A DNA stretch of 5,586 nucleotides from the NCBI GenBank assembly GCA_030618945.1, contig JAUXCI010000175.1, positions 1-5,586 on the forward strand, written 5' to 3'. Under the pieces are notes generated by a model, which saw only the letters and a program-made list of their open reading frames with translations, was not told the origin of the DNA and ran no database searches. Position 1 is the stretch's first letter; the number at the start of each line of letters is the position of its first letter. The position numbers were made by a program, and so were the translations under genes. The DNA is from Flavobacteriaceae bacterium (GTDB lineage: Bacteria; Bacteroidota; Bacteroidia; Flavobacteriales; Flavobacteriaceae). Positions 1 to 4,899 of this stretch are shown in pieces.

Positions 1-615
1 ATGCAATATATTTTACACATTATTTTGGGATTCGCCATGTCTTTTTTGAGTTTAATACCTCCTGGTATGCTCAATATGACGGTAGTTAGAACCACCATAG
101 AGAAAAACAGGAGGGAAGGTTTTTGGTTTGCACTGGGCGCGGCAACAGTTGTTATTTTACAGGCGTTTATTGCCCTTGCCTTTGCCAAATATTTTGCGAA
201 TAACCCGCATATAGTTGAACGACTTAAACTGGCTGGCATAGTCGTTTTGTTTTTGCTGTCAGTGGCTTTTTTCATACAGGCCCGAAAAAAGTTTAAAGGC
301 GAAGGTTCAAAGAGAAAAGGCAAAAGTTTTGTGGTTGGTTTTTTAATGGGAAGCATGAATATGTTAGCCATTCCATTTTATTTGGTACTCTCATCCGTGT
401 TGGAGAACAGAGGCATGTTGATTATTGAACAGCCCTATATAATACTTTTTGTTTTTGGAGTGTTTTTAGGATCCTTTAGCTTGTTCCTTATTTACCTTCA
501 ATTTGCCATGATCATTCAAAAAAGGGCGCAATTCATAGCGAGAAATATAAATTATATTTTAAGTATTCTGTTTCTTGTACTAGGAATTTTGAGTTTAATT
601 AAAACTTTAAAGTAA
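1..615 (+). CDS. LysE family transporter (six-helix inner-membrane exporter)
   Basis: A 204-residue, strongly hydrophobic protein with about six membrane helices, near residues 4-22, 40-62, 74-95, 108-132, 144-172 and 182-201. The first helix ends in a Pro-Pro-Gly turn (P20 P21 G22), followed by a charged cytoplasmic loop and a glycine-rich second helix; this is the signature layout of the LysE/RhtB superfamily. That family exports amino acids or related small molecules through the inner membrane. The basic loop at about 95-109 (RKKFKGEGSKRKGK) fits the cytoplasmic loop between helices 3 and 4. The length of about 200 aa is normal for the family. The ATG is the first base of the window, so the promoter is not visible and a longer N-terminus cannot be fully excluded, although the first helix looks complete. 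The next gene starts 38 nt downstream on the same strand with no terminator or promoter box between, so the two may be co-transcribed. The substrate cannot be read from the sequence. Confidence 0.85.
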   Translation: MQYILHIILGFAMSFLSLIPPGMLNMTVVRTTIEKNRREGFWFALGAATVVILQAFIALAFAKYFANNPHIVERLKLAGIVVLFLLSVAFFIQARKKFKGEGSKRKGKSFVVGFLMGSMNMLAIPFYLVLSSVLENRGMLIIEQPYIILFVFGVFLGSFSLFLIYLQFAMIIQKRAQFIARNINYILSILFLVLGILSLIKTLK

Positions 616-653
616 TTATTTTCTAAATTAGCGACAAATAAAGAAATCAGTTA

Positions 654-1154
654 ATGATTCCAGCAATTATCCAAAATCTCAATAGGGGAATTAATTTATT
701 AAATTCCATTAGTGATGATGCTTATGCCAATAATTCTACGGCTCCATATTATTCGAGTATAGGGATTCATATGCGTCATATTCTGGACGTTTTTAGTTGT
801 ATTTTTGATGGATTGGAAACTGGCCAAATTGATCTTTCCGCCAGAGAAAGAAATCAATTGGCTGAAACTAAAATTTCCGTAGGATTGGATTATTTTGAAG
901 CTGTTATTGCTCAGTTAGAGAAGGTTGAATTTGAAGATCTCGATATGGCAGTCCAGGTGAAGGATGATTTGGGACTGGGCATGATAACTGCTAATTACAC
1001 TTTGGCCGCTGCGCTGATTCAGGCTCACAGCCACGCCATTCATCATTTTGCAAGTATTGGTTATATCATTTCTCAAATGGGGATCAATCTACCCGATGGT
1101 GACTTTGGCTATAACCCAACCACTCCCCGCGGTGATAAGATTCAAAACAATTAA
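654..1154 (+). CDS. DinB-fold protein with putative metal site
   Basis: A 166-residue soluble protein of DinB/YfiT-like character, a four-helix-bundle family that usually binds one divalent metal through three histidines. The first helix pair carries a G-x-H-x-R-H pattern (H39, H42). A second cluster near residues 125-131 (HSHAIHH) supplies an HxxxH pair, H127 and H131, matching the second metal motif. The C-terminal FGYNPTTP segment (about 151-158) resembles a conserved tail seen in related hypothetical proteins. Some family members are thiol-dependent transferases; the rest have no known reaction, and none is assigned here. The gene follows the LysE-type transporter by 38 nt and probably shares its transcript. 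The ATG at 654 has only an A-rich leader (AAAGAAATC) and no strong Shine-Dalgarno, as usual in this phylum. The stop codon lies 6 nt from the stop of the convergent ATP-grasp gene. Confidence 0.8.
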   Translation: MIPAIIQNLNRGINLLNSISDDAYANNSTAPYYSSIGIHMRHILDVFSCIFDGLETGQIDLSARERNQLAETKISVGLDYFEAVIAQLEKVEFEDLDMAVQVKDDLGLGMITANYTLAAALIQAHSHAIHHFASIGYIISQMGINLPDGDFGYNPTTPRGDKIQNN

Positions 1155-1160
1155 TTCTGT

Positions 1161-2228
1161 TTAAAAATCTTCCGCATTAAGTTTTTTAAGCTTTTTACTG
1201 TAGGTTCTTAGATGGAATAAATTTTTGATTAATGGGAATACTTTTGGGTAAGGAACGCCATCGTGTTCATGAACTTTTTTGCCAATAGCTCCCATTAGAC
1301 TCCAGTGGTAATTGATTGATTTTAAGGCTTGATAAAAACTGGCACCCTTATAGCTCGCGTCATAAATATGAGTTGGCTCAGAAATTATTCCATTGATTTC
1401 CAAAATTTTAAATGACTCCCCTTTTAATAATTTCTCAAGGCTTTCATATTTAATATCCAGTCTGCCGTAATGCCATCCTTCTATGTCACAGCAAATACCG
1501 TTTATAAAACTTTCAAGGCCAGTATTGATCAAATGGTTACCGTTGATGAATTGAGTTCCTTTGGAATGGTTGCCAATAACCGAAAGGGTTATTTTTTCCC
1601 CTTGAGGATAAACGAAATCCATTTTGTCCTTGTGTATTTTAGCAAAGAGTTCATGGTATAAAAAAGCTCTTTCATCATTTAAGATCAGTTCTGAAAGGCT
1701 GCTCTTGCCATCGCCAGTTGACTCAATAAATTTTTTGATAGTAACCGAAGTTATTTTTCCCTTGATCTCACCAGGAAATCTATGATAAAAAATACCTAAC
1801 TCCTTTTTAAAGGGAATAAACTCCTGAATAATAACATCAATTTTTACCTTGTCAAGGTATTTTAACAATTCATCTTCCGTATTTATTTTTTTTACCAGAT
1901 ATCCTCTGAAACCAATATCCGGTTTGGCGATCATAGGATATTTAAAATGCAGGATCTCGAGTTTTGAAGGTATCGATTTTAAATTTTCACTTTTAGAAAC
2001 CAGAAAACTATTTGGTATGTGCGCTTTGGGGAGAAGGTCAAGTGTTTGAAATTTTGATTCGCTGCCGTTTCCTGAATACAATAGTCCTGGATTGGCAATG
2101 ATAAAGTGTATCAAGTGCCCGGCTTTTATGGCTCTCAATATAAAAAACGGCATTAATGGCAGGTAATATACAAATGCCGGCCAATGTTCCCATTGGGTTA
2201 GTTTGATGAAAAAGGGATTTCTTTTCAT
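1161..2228 (-). CDS. ATP-grasp domain protein, substrate unknown
   Basis: A 355-residue protein with the ATP-grasp fold, whose enzymes use ATP to make acyl-phosphate intermediates and ligate a carboxylate to an amine or thiol. Visible elements are the nucleotide-binding lysine in YPMIAKPDIGFRG (K102) with its glycine-containing loop, the hinge strand VIIQEFI (residues 132-138, E136), GRLDIKYE (255-262, R256 and D258), and the metal-binding strand KILEINGIISEP (274-285, E277 and N279). The N-terminus is distinctive: an aromatic WEHWPAFVYYLP stretch (13-24), a hydrophobic segment, then ANPGLLYSGNGSESK (45-59). This suggests membrane association or a specialised acceptor domain. Homologues are often labelled D-alanine-D-alanine ligase-like by fold alone; nothing here shows that specificity. 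The ATG at 2226-2228 overlaps the stop of the upstream small membrane protein gene as ATGA, indicating translational coupling. The 3' end abuts the convergent DinB-fold gene with no hairpin between. Confidence 0.82.
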   Translation of the reverse strand: MKRNPFFIKLTQWEHWPAFVYYLPLMPFFILRAIKAGHLIHFIIANPGLLYSGNGSESKFQTLDLLPKAHIPNSFLVSKSENLKSIPSKLEILHFKYPMIAKPDIGFRGYLVKKINTEDELLKYLDKVKIDVIIQEFIPFKKELGIFYHRFPGEIKGKITSVTIKKFIESTGDGKSSLSELILNDERAFLYHELFAKIHKDKMDFVYPQGEKITLSVIGNHSKGTQFINGNHLINTGLESFINGICCDIEGWHYGRLDIKYESLEKLLKGESFKILEINGIISEPTHIYDASYKGASFYQALKSINYHWSLMGAIGKKVHEHDGVPYPKVFPLIKNLFHLRTYSKKLKKLNAEDF

Positions 2229-2509
2229 TGATTAAAAAGTGATTTTAATATCAGGCGAAAAGCCTGGATCACCATGAAAATGGTAAAAAGAATGAGGAAA
2301 CATCCTAAAACGAGCAGAAAGTAACCTTTATCATTATTGATAGCCTTAAAGCCAATGGTCACTATTACAGGTGATAAGAATAGAAGCGGTAAAGCAATCG
2401 CCAGGTATGTTAAACCTTTTTTAAATGCTTTTTTTGCAGGTTTGTTCTCGAAAATATCTTGTTTTTCGGTTGAATTCTTTTGTCTGTTCATTGGCTGCTG
2501 ATCTTCCAT
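2225..2509 (-). CDS. Small two-helix membrane protein (possibly DUF6095-type)
   Basis: A 94-residue protein counted from the ATG at 2507-2509. A TTG directly upstream (2510-2512) would add one residue, and an in-frame ATG at 2489-2491 would give 88 residues. The polar N-terminal 25-30 residues (rich in Q, N, K, E) are followed by lysines and two membrane helices at about 33-54 and 63-86, separated by a short INNDKG turn and ending in a basic tail. The KKGLTYLAIALPLLFLSPVI pattern resembles a flavobacterial family I associate with DUF6095, but this is recalled, not searched. No enzymatic motif is visible. The stop TGA shares bases with the start ATG of the downstream ATP-grasp gene, so the two form a tight operon and may act together at the inner membrane. 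A promoter with both -33 and -7 elements lies immediately upstream. Function unknown. Confidence 0.75.
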   Translation of the reverse strand: MEDQQPMNRQKNSTEKQDIFENKPAKKAFKKGLTYLAIALPLLFLSPVIVTIGFKAINNDKGYFLLVLGCFLILFTIFMVIQAFRLILKSLFNQ

Positions 2510-2518
2510 CAATTTAGA

Positions 2519-2550
2519 TAAATATAGAGGTCAATTTTCAGTTGACCAAA
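2519..2550 (-). promoter_or_regulatory. Promoter of the membrane protein/ATP-grasp operon
   Basis: On the minus strand the order is TTTG (2550-2547), exactly 20 nt, then TATATTTA (2526-2519). This fits the Bacteroidota -33 TTTG / -7 TAnnTTTG promoter with only the last base of the -7 box off consensus. The predicted start is about 2512-2514, so the leader before the ATG at 2509 would be only a few nucleotides long. Confidence 0.6.
2529..2547. promoter_or_regulatory. Candidate operator: inverted repeat inside the promoter spacer
   Basis: GGTCAA (2529-2534) and TTGACC (2542-2547) form a perfect 6-bp inverted repeat with a 7-nt spacer, 19 bp in all. It lies almost exactly between the -33 and -7 boxes of the operon promoter, where a bound dimeric regulator would block RNA polymerase. 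No T-tract follows, so it is not a terminator. No regulator gene is adjacent, and the identity of a binding protein is unknown. Confidence 0.35.
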
Positions 2551-2551
2551 T

Positions 2552-2588
2552 AAAAAAGACTCCAACATTGAATATTGGAGTCTTTTTA
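2552..2588 (-). terminator. Rho-independent terminator of icd
   Basis: AAAAAGACTCCAA (2553-2565) pairs perfectly with TTGGAGTCTTTTT (2575-2587), a 13-bp stem with a 9-nt loop, 35 nt beyond the icd stop codon. On the minus strand the stem runs straight into a T-tract (complement of 2552-2557). The structure is symmetrical and could also stop rightward transcription. It separates icd from the next leftward operon, whose -33 box starts 2 nt further on. Confidence 0.85.
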
Positions 2589-2621
2589 TATACTAACTCA
2601 GGTTAATAGAGTCAATTTTTT

Positions 2622-3848
2622 TTAAGCTAGTGCTTTGTCTAAATTGACTTTTATCGCATTTAAAAAGTCTTGTGTATTTAAATAGTTGTCAGAGGTCATT
2701 TTATCTTTGTGAATTAGCAAAGCAAGATCTTTTGTCATTTCACCACCTTGAACTGTGTCAATACAAACCTTTTCAAGCGTATGGCAGAAATCCATTAAAG
2801 GCTTATTTTTATCAAGTTTACCTCTGTGTTCTAATCCTCTTGTCCATGCAAAGATTGAGGCTAGTGGGTTCGTAGAAGTTTCTTTCCCCAATTGATGTTG
2901 TCTGTAATGTCTTGTTACAGTTCCATGAGCTGCTTCTGCCTCAACAGTTTTCCCATCAGGAGTTACTAAAACTGAGGTCATCAGACCTAAAGACCCGAAG
3001 CCTTGAGCTACGGTATCTGATTGTACATCACCATCGTAATTTTTACAAGCCCAAACAAAACCACCGTTCCATTTCATTGCTGCTGCAACCATATCATCGA
3101 TCAACCTGTGTTCATAAGTAATTCCTGCAGTTTTGAATTTTTCTTTGAATTCAGTTTGGTATACCTCTTCAAAAATATCTTTAAACCTACCGTCATAGGC
3201 TTTTAGAATCGTATTTTTTGAGCTAAAATAAAGATTCCAACCCTTTTTCAAGGCCTGATTAAAACTGGAACGTGCAAAACCATAAATAGAAGAATCAATA
3301 TTGTACATAGCCATTGCAACACCGTTTTCCTCAAAATTGTAAACTTCAAAAGATTGTACTTCACTGCCGTCTTCAGGAGTAAAGGTCATGGTAAGCTTTC
3401 CTTTTCCTTTGGTCACAAGATCCGTAGCCTTGTATTGATCTCCAAAAGCATGTCTTCCAATACAAATAGGTTTTGTCCAGCCTTGAACATAGCGAGGAAC
3501 GTTCTTCATGATGATCGGTTCTCTAAAGATAGTACCTCCAACAATATTTCTGATCGTACCATTTGGTGAACGCCACATTTTTTTTAGACCAAATTCTTCG
3601 ACTCTGCCTTCGTCTGGTGTAATCGTAGCACATTTGATTCCAACGTTGTATTTTTTAATGGCTTCGGCCGCATCGATTGTAACCTGGTCATTTGTTTCAT
3701 CTCTGTATTCAACACTGAGGTCATAGTATTTGATATCTAAATCAAGATAAGGCAAAATCAGTTGGTCTTTAATAAATTTCCAAATGATTCTTGTCATCTC
3801 ATCACCATCTAATTCTACGACAGGGTTGATCACTTTTATTTTAGTCAT
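2622..3848 (-). CDS. icd: NADP-dependent isocitrate dehydrogenase, eukaryote-like dimeric type
   Basis: A 408-residue cytoplasmic enzyme that oxidises isocitrate to 2-oxoglutarate and CO2 with NADP+ (EC 1.1.1.42), a TCA-cycle step and a main source of NADPH and of 2-oxoglutarate for ammonia assimilation. The sequence is collinear with eukaryotic cytosolic/mitochondrial IDH rather than the E. coli type. Substrate arginines are at R100 (in SPNGTIRN), R109 (GGTIFRE) and R132 (GRHAFGDQY). The catalytic Tyr is Y139 and the catalytic Lys K211 (in SSKNTILK). Metal aspartates are D251, D274 and D278 (in IDDM and DGDVQSDT). NADP-contacting R313 and H314 lie in HGTVTRHYR. All key residues are present and the length is normal. 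The start is the only ATG preceded by the A-rich leader and a perfect -7 box. A strong terminator follows the stop. The gene appears monocistronic. Identification is by direct motif reading and is close to certain. Confidence 0.97.
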   Translation of the reverse strand: MTKIKVINPVVELDGDEMTRIIWKFIKDQLILPYLDLDIKYYDLSVEYRDETNDQVTIDAAEAIKKYNVGIKCATITPDEGRVEEFGLKKMWRSPNGTIRNIVGGTIFREPIIMKNVPRYVQGWTKPICIGRHAFGDQYKATDLVTKGKGKLTMTFTPEDGSEVQSFEVYNFEENGVAMAMYNIDSSIYGFARSSFNQALKKGWNLYFSSKNTILKAYDGRFKDIFEEVYQTEFKEKFKTAGITYEHRLIDDMVAAAMKWNGGFVWACKNYDGDVQSDTVAQGFGSLGLMTSVLVTPDGKTVEAEAAHGTVTRHYRQHQLGKETSTNPLASIFAWTRGLEHRGKLDKNKPLMDFCHTLEKVCIDTVQGGEMTKDLALLIHKDKMTSDNYLNTQDFLNAIKVNLDKALA

Positions 3849-3868
3849 TTTTCTTTTTTTAATTATTG

Positions 3869-3876
3869 CAAATATA
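3869..3876 (-). promoter_or_regulatory. icd promoter, -7 box
   Basis: The minus strand reads TATATTTG, a perfect match to TAnnTTTG, ending 20 nt before the icd ATG. The predicted start at about 3862-3864 gives a leader of about 15 nt, very A-rich (AATTAAAAAAAGAAAA), as favoured for translation initiation in this phylum. No TTG is found 19-21 nt upstream of the box, so the -33 element is weak or absent. Confidence 0.6.
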
Positions 3877-3969
3877 GTAAACCAAAAGAAAAGTTTTAGC
3901 CTTAAAAAATAAAAAATACAATTTTAAATCAGACTATAAATTAGGACCTGTAAAAGTGTAAAAAAAGGC

Positions 3970-4008
3970 AAAAGCCATAAATAAGTGAGACTTAATTATG
4001 GCTTTTTT
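3970..4008 (+). terminator. Terminator-type hairpin upstream of icd, orientation ambiguous
   Basis: AAAAGCCATAAATAAG (3970-3985) pairs with CTTAATTATGGCTTTT (3991-4006), 15 of 16 positions, with a 5-nt loop. The T-tract is uninterrupted on the plus strand (4003-4008), while the minus strand reads TTTT-GCC-TTTTTTT, so it could work both ways. No plus-strand gene or promoter precedes it. Either it ends a leftward transcript from the gap before that reaches icd, or it ends an unrecognised rightward RNA. Confidence 0.65.
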
Positions 4009-4019
4009 GGTTTGGTTAA

Positions 4020-4045
4020 CAATATTTAATAGTATTTAAATATTG
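4020..4045. repeat. AT-rich 10-bp inverted repeat
   Basis: CAATATTTAA (4020-4029) and TTAAATATTG (4036-4045) are exact inverted copies separated by TAGTAT. The repeat lies 12 nt beyond the preceding terminator-type hairpin. With no G+C core and no T-tract it is a poor terminator; a protein-binding site or a remnant is equally possible. Confidence 0.5.
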
Positions 4046-4321
4046 CTTTGGTTTAAAATAGGGGGGAATAATGTTAGTATATCATTAATAACCCTATTAA
4101 ATGCGTCGTTTTATATACAAGTAAAAACCATTTGCGCTAAACACTTTAGTTTTTAATCAAATAAAACAACTTTTAGAAATTAATCTAAAGTCGCTTAATT
4201 TTGTGAAACAAATTTCATAACCTTATAAAAGGGGTTTGCTCCACTCATTTGATCGACCGGAACAAATTTAAATCAACAGATTCACAAGAGGTTACAAAAC
4301 TAGAGTAAAAAAATAAACAGT

Positions 4322-4354
4322 TTGTTAACAGGGTTTATTAACAATTGTTGACAA
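4322..4354. repeat. Nested inverted repeats built on TTGTTRAC
   Basis: TTGTTAA (4322-4328) is inverted at TTAACAA (4338-4344). The latter overlaps the 10-bp palindrome AACAATTGTT (4340-4349), which runs into TTGTTGACAA (4346-4355 region). Three copies of a TTGTTRA-like word in alternating orientation thus lie within 33 bp, an arrangement typical of clustered protein-binding sites. No gene start is nearby, and the AT-richness raises the chance of coincidence. Confidence 0.35.
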
Positions 4355-4375
4355 GACTGAAATGCTGTATAAAAC

Positions 4376-4413
4376 AATACCCATAATAAAGAGTATTCTT
4401 TATTATGGGTATT
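4376..4413 (-). terminator. 16-bp perfect hairpin, likely leftward terminator
   Basis: AATACCCATAATAAAG (4376-4391) and CTTTATTATGGGTATT (4398-4413) pair perfectly with a 6-nt loop. On the minus strand the stem is followed by GTTTTATAC, a moderate T-tract; on the plus strand it is followed by TGCCGAAAC, so leftward termination is favoured. It lies about 375 nt downstream of the leftward promoter at 4757-4787, suggesting that the two bound one transcript. The stem has only a short GGG/CCC core. Confidence 0.5.
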
Positions 4414-4531
4414 TGCCGAAACTTTTGGTTTAAGGTTCCTAATTATTCTACCATTTTACTGTTACAATAACAAAACCTTAACGGTAAATTTCTTTAAACG
4501 TCTTTTCCTTCTATTTGTTTCCACCAGACCG

Positions 4532-4731
4532 AAGTCACCATGCTAACACATATAAGATAAAGAACATTTAATTTGCAACTACCAACCTTAAAAATCTTAA
4601 TATTTATGCTAAATACAATGATCTCTGTTTGTGATCAGCAGGTTGCGCCAAGGTTTTCACTTTGGCAAAACCAACATCCATTTTTCTTAGTGCAATTCTT
4701 GAAGATCTGCACCTCCAAGTCCTTATGCTAA
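4532..4731. repeat. Short direct repeats AAGTCNNNATGCTAA
   Basis: AAGTC-N3-ATGCTAA occurs at 4532-4546 and at 4717-4731, identical at all 12 fixed positions and 185 nt apart in the same orientation. A third ATGCTAA lies at 4606-4612. The 9-mer TTATGCTAA at 4604-4612 and 4723-4731 flanks the G+C-richer block exactly. The repeats suggest either an insertion with duplicated ends or repeat units of a larger element. Coincidence is possible in sequence this AT-rich. Confidence 0.4.
4641..4672. repeat. Imperfect 11-bp stem in the G+C-richer block
   Basis: GGTTGCGCCAA (4641-4651) pairs with TTGGCAAAACC (4662-4672), leaving one mismatch and one G-T wobble around a 10-nt loop. The surrounding block 4613-4722 is 46 of 110 G+C (about 42%), well above the AT-rich flanks. 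On the minus strand a competing stem, GGTTTT with AAAACC, uses the loop, so two exclusive folds are possible. A nearby TGATC/GATCA pair (about 4619-4637) adds a second small hairpin. Confidence 0.5.
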
Positions 4732-4756
4732 TAAAAACTTCTCTTAGTTTCTATTC

Positions 4757-4787
4757 CAAATGTAATCAGTAAAATCATTTTTTTCAA
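4757..4787 (-). promoter_or_regulatory. Leftward promoter with no gene attached
   Basis: On the minus strand TTG (4787-4785) is followed after exactly 20 nt by TACATTTG (4764-4757), a perfect TAnnTTTG. This is the best match to the Bacteroidota promoter consensus in the window, yet no protein gene follows it before the hairpin at 4376-4413. Predicted start about 4751. Confidence 0.5.
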
Positions 4788-4845
4788 CTATTATGCATCT
4801 TTGTTTTCAACACAATATCAAGATGATTTATTAACATTTGTTCAT

Positions 4846-4881
4846 AAAAAAGCCCCTTTAATCAATCGATTAAAGGGGCTT
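4846..4881 (-). terminator. Rho-independent terminator of rplS
   Basis: AAGCCCCTTTAATC (4850-4863) and GATTAAAGGGGCTT (4868-4881) form a perfect 14-bp stem with an AATC loop. On the minus strand it is followed by a run of T (complement of 4846-4851). It starts 18 nt after the rplS stop codon and has a strong G+C core, so efficient termination is expected. Confidence 0.92.
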
Positions 4882-4899
4882 ATATGGCTTGAAAAAGAA

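Larger units (their letters stand above)
4376..4751 (-). ncRNA. Possible non-coding transcript between a leftward promoter and a hairpin
   Basis: This is an inferred transcript, not a recognised RNA family. A -33/-7 promoter with ideal spacing predicts a start at about 4751, and the 16-bp hairpin ends the unit about 375 nt later. Within it lie the G+C-richer block 4613-4722 with the 11-bp imperfect stem at 4641-4672, and the repeated TTAGCAT words (minus-strand reading). Only very short open frames occur, for example 25 codons at 4604-4681 (minus, starting MDVGFAKVK) and 15 codons starting MVTSVWWKQ further on; neither has supporting evidence. The rplS terminator at 4846-4881 lies upstream, so this would be an independent unit. 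Alternatives are a decayed repeat element or chance promoter and hairpin matches. Confidence 0.3.
3877..4845. other. Gene-poor intergenic region between rplS and icd
   Basis: About 970 nt without a convincing protein gene on either strand: open frames are short, lack supporting leaders and resemble no family I know. It contains several structured elements listed separately: hairpins at 3970-4006, 4020-4045, 4376-4413 and 4641-4672, nested repeats at 4322-4354, repeated ATGCTAA motifs, and a leftward promoter at 4757-4787. A run of six G (4061-4066) lies in an AT-rich stretch, with a loose GGG/CCC-closed hairpin over 4064-4094. No tRNA T-loop, tmRNA, RNase P or SRP RNA signature was seen. The stretches 4095-4260 and 4415-4600 show little beyond AT-rich sequence and an 8-bp inverted repeat, TTAAGGTT (4430-4437) / AACCTTAA (4474-4481). 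Confidence 0.7.

Noticed and set aside
1470..2049. Two plus-strand open frames of 63 and 66 codons inside the ATP-grasp gene
   Set aside because: They lie antisense to a coding frame with recognisable ATP-grasp motifs.
2510..2512. TTG as start codon of the small membrane protein
   Set aside because: An ATG follows immediately; TTG would add one residue only and would place the start almost on the predicted transcription start.
2672..3726. Several plus-strand open frames of 60-72 codons inside icd
   Set aside because: They are antisense to a fully conserved icd gene; the compositions are arbitrary and no motif is seen.
4196..4203. Plus-strand TAATTTTG resembling a -7 box
   Set aside because: No TTG lies 19-21 nt upstream and no gene or clear transcript follows; such words are frequent in AT-rich DNA.
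4641..4672. Integron attC-like recombination site
   Set aside because: The required RYYYAAC / GTTRRRY core boxes are not present at the stem ends, and no integrase or cassette is near.
4604..4681. 25-codon minus-strand frame starting MDVGFAKVK, and the overlapping cysteine-containing frame in another reading
   Set aside because: Several frames are open across the same G+C-richer block, no leader or family supports any of them, and all are shorter than typical genes. Kept only as part of the repeat/ncRNA discussion.
4604..4731. Complete MITE or insertion sequence
   Set aside because: The 110-nt block has matching 9-bp flanks but no terminal inverted repeats and no transposase, so only a tentative repeat call is justified.
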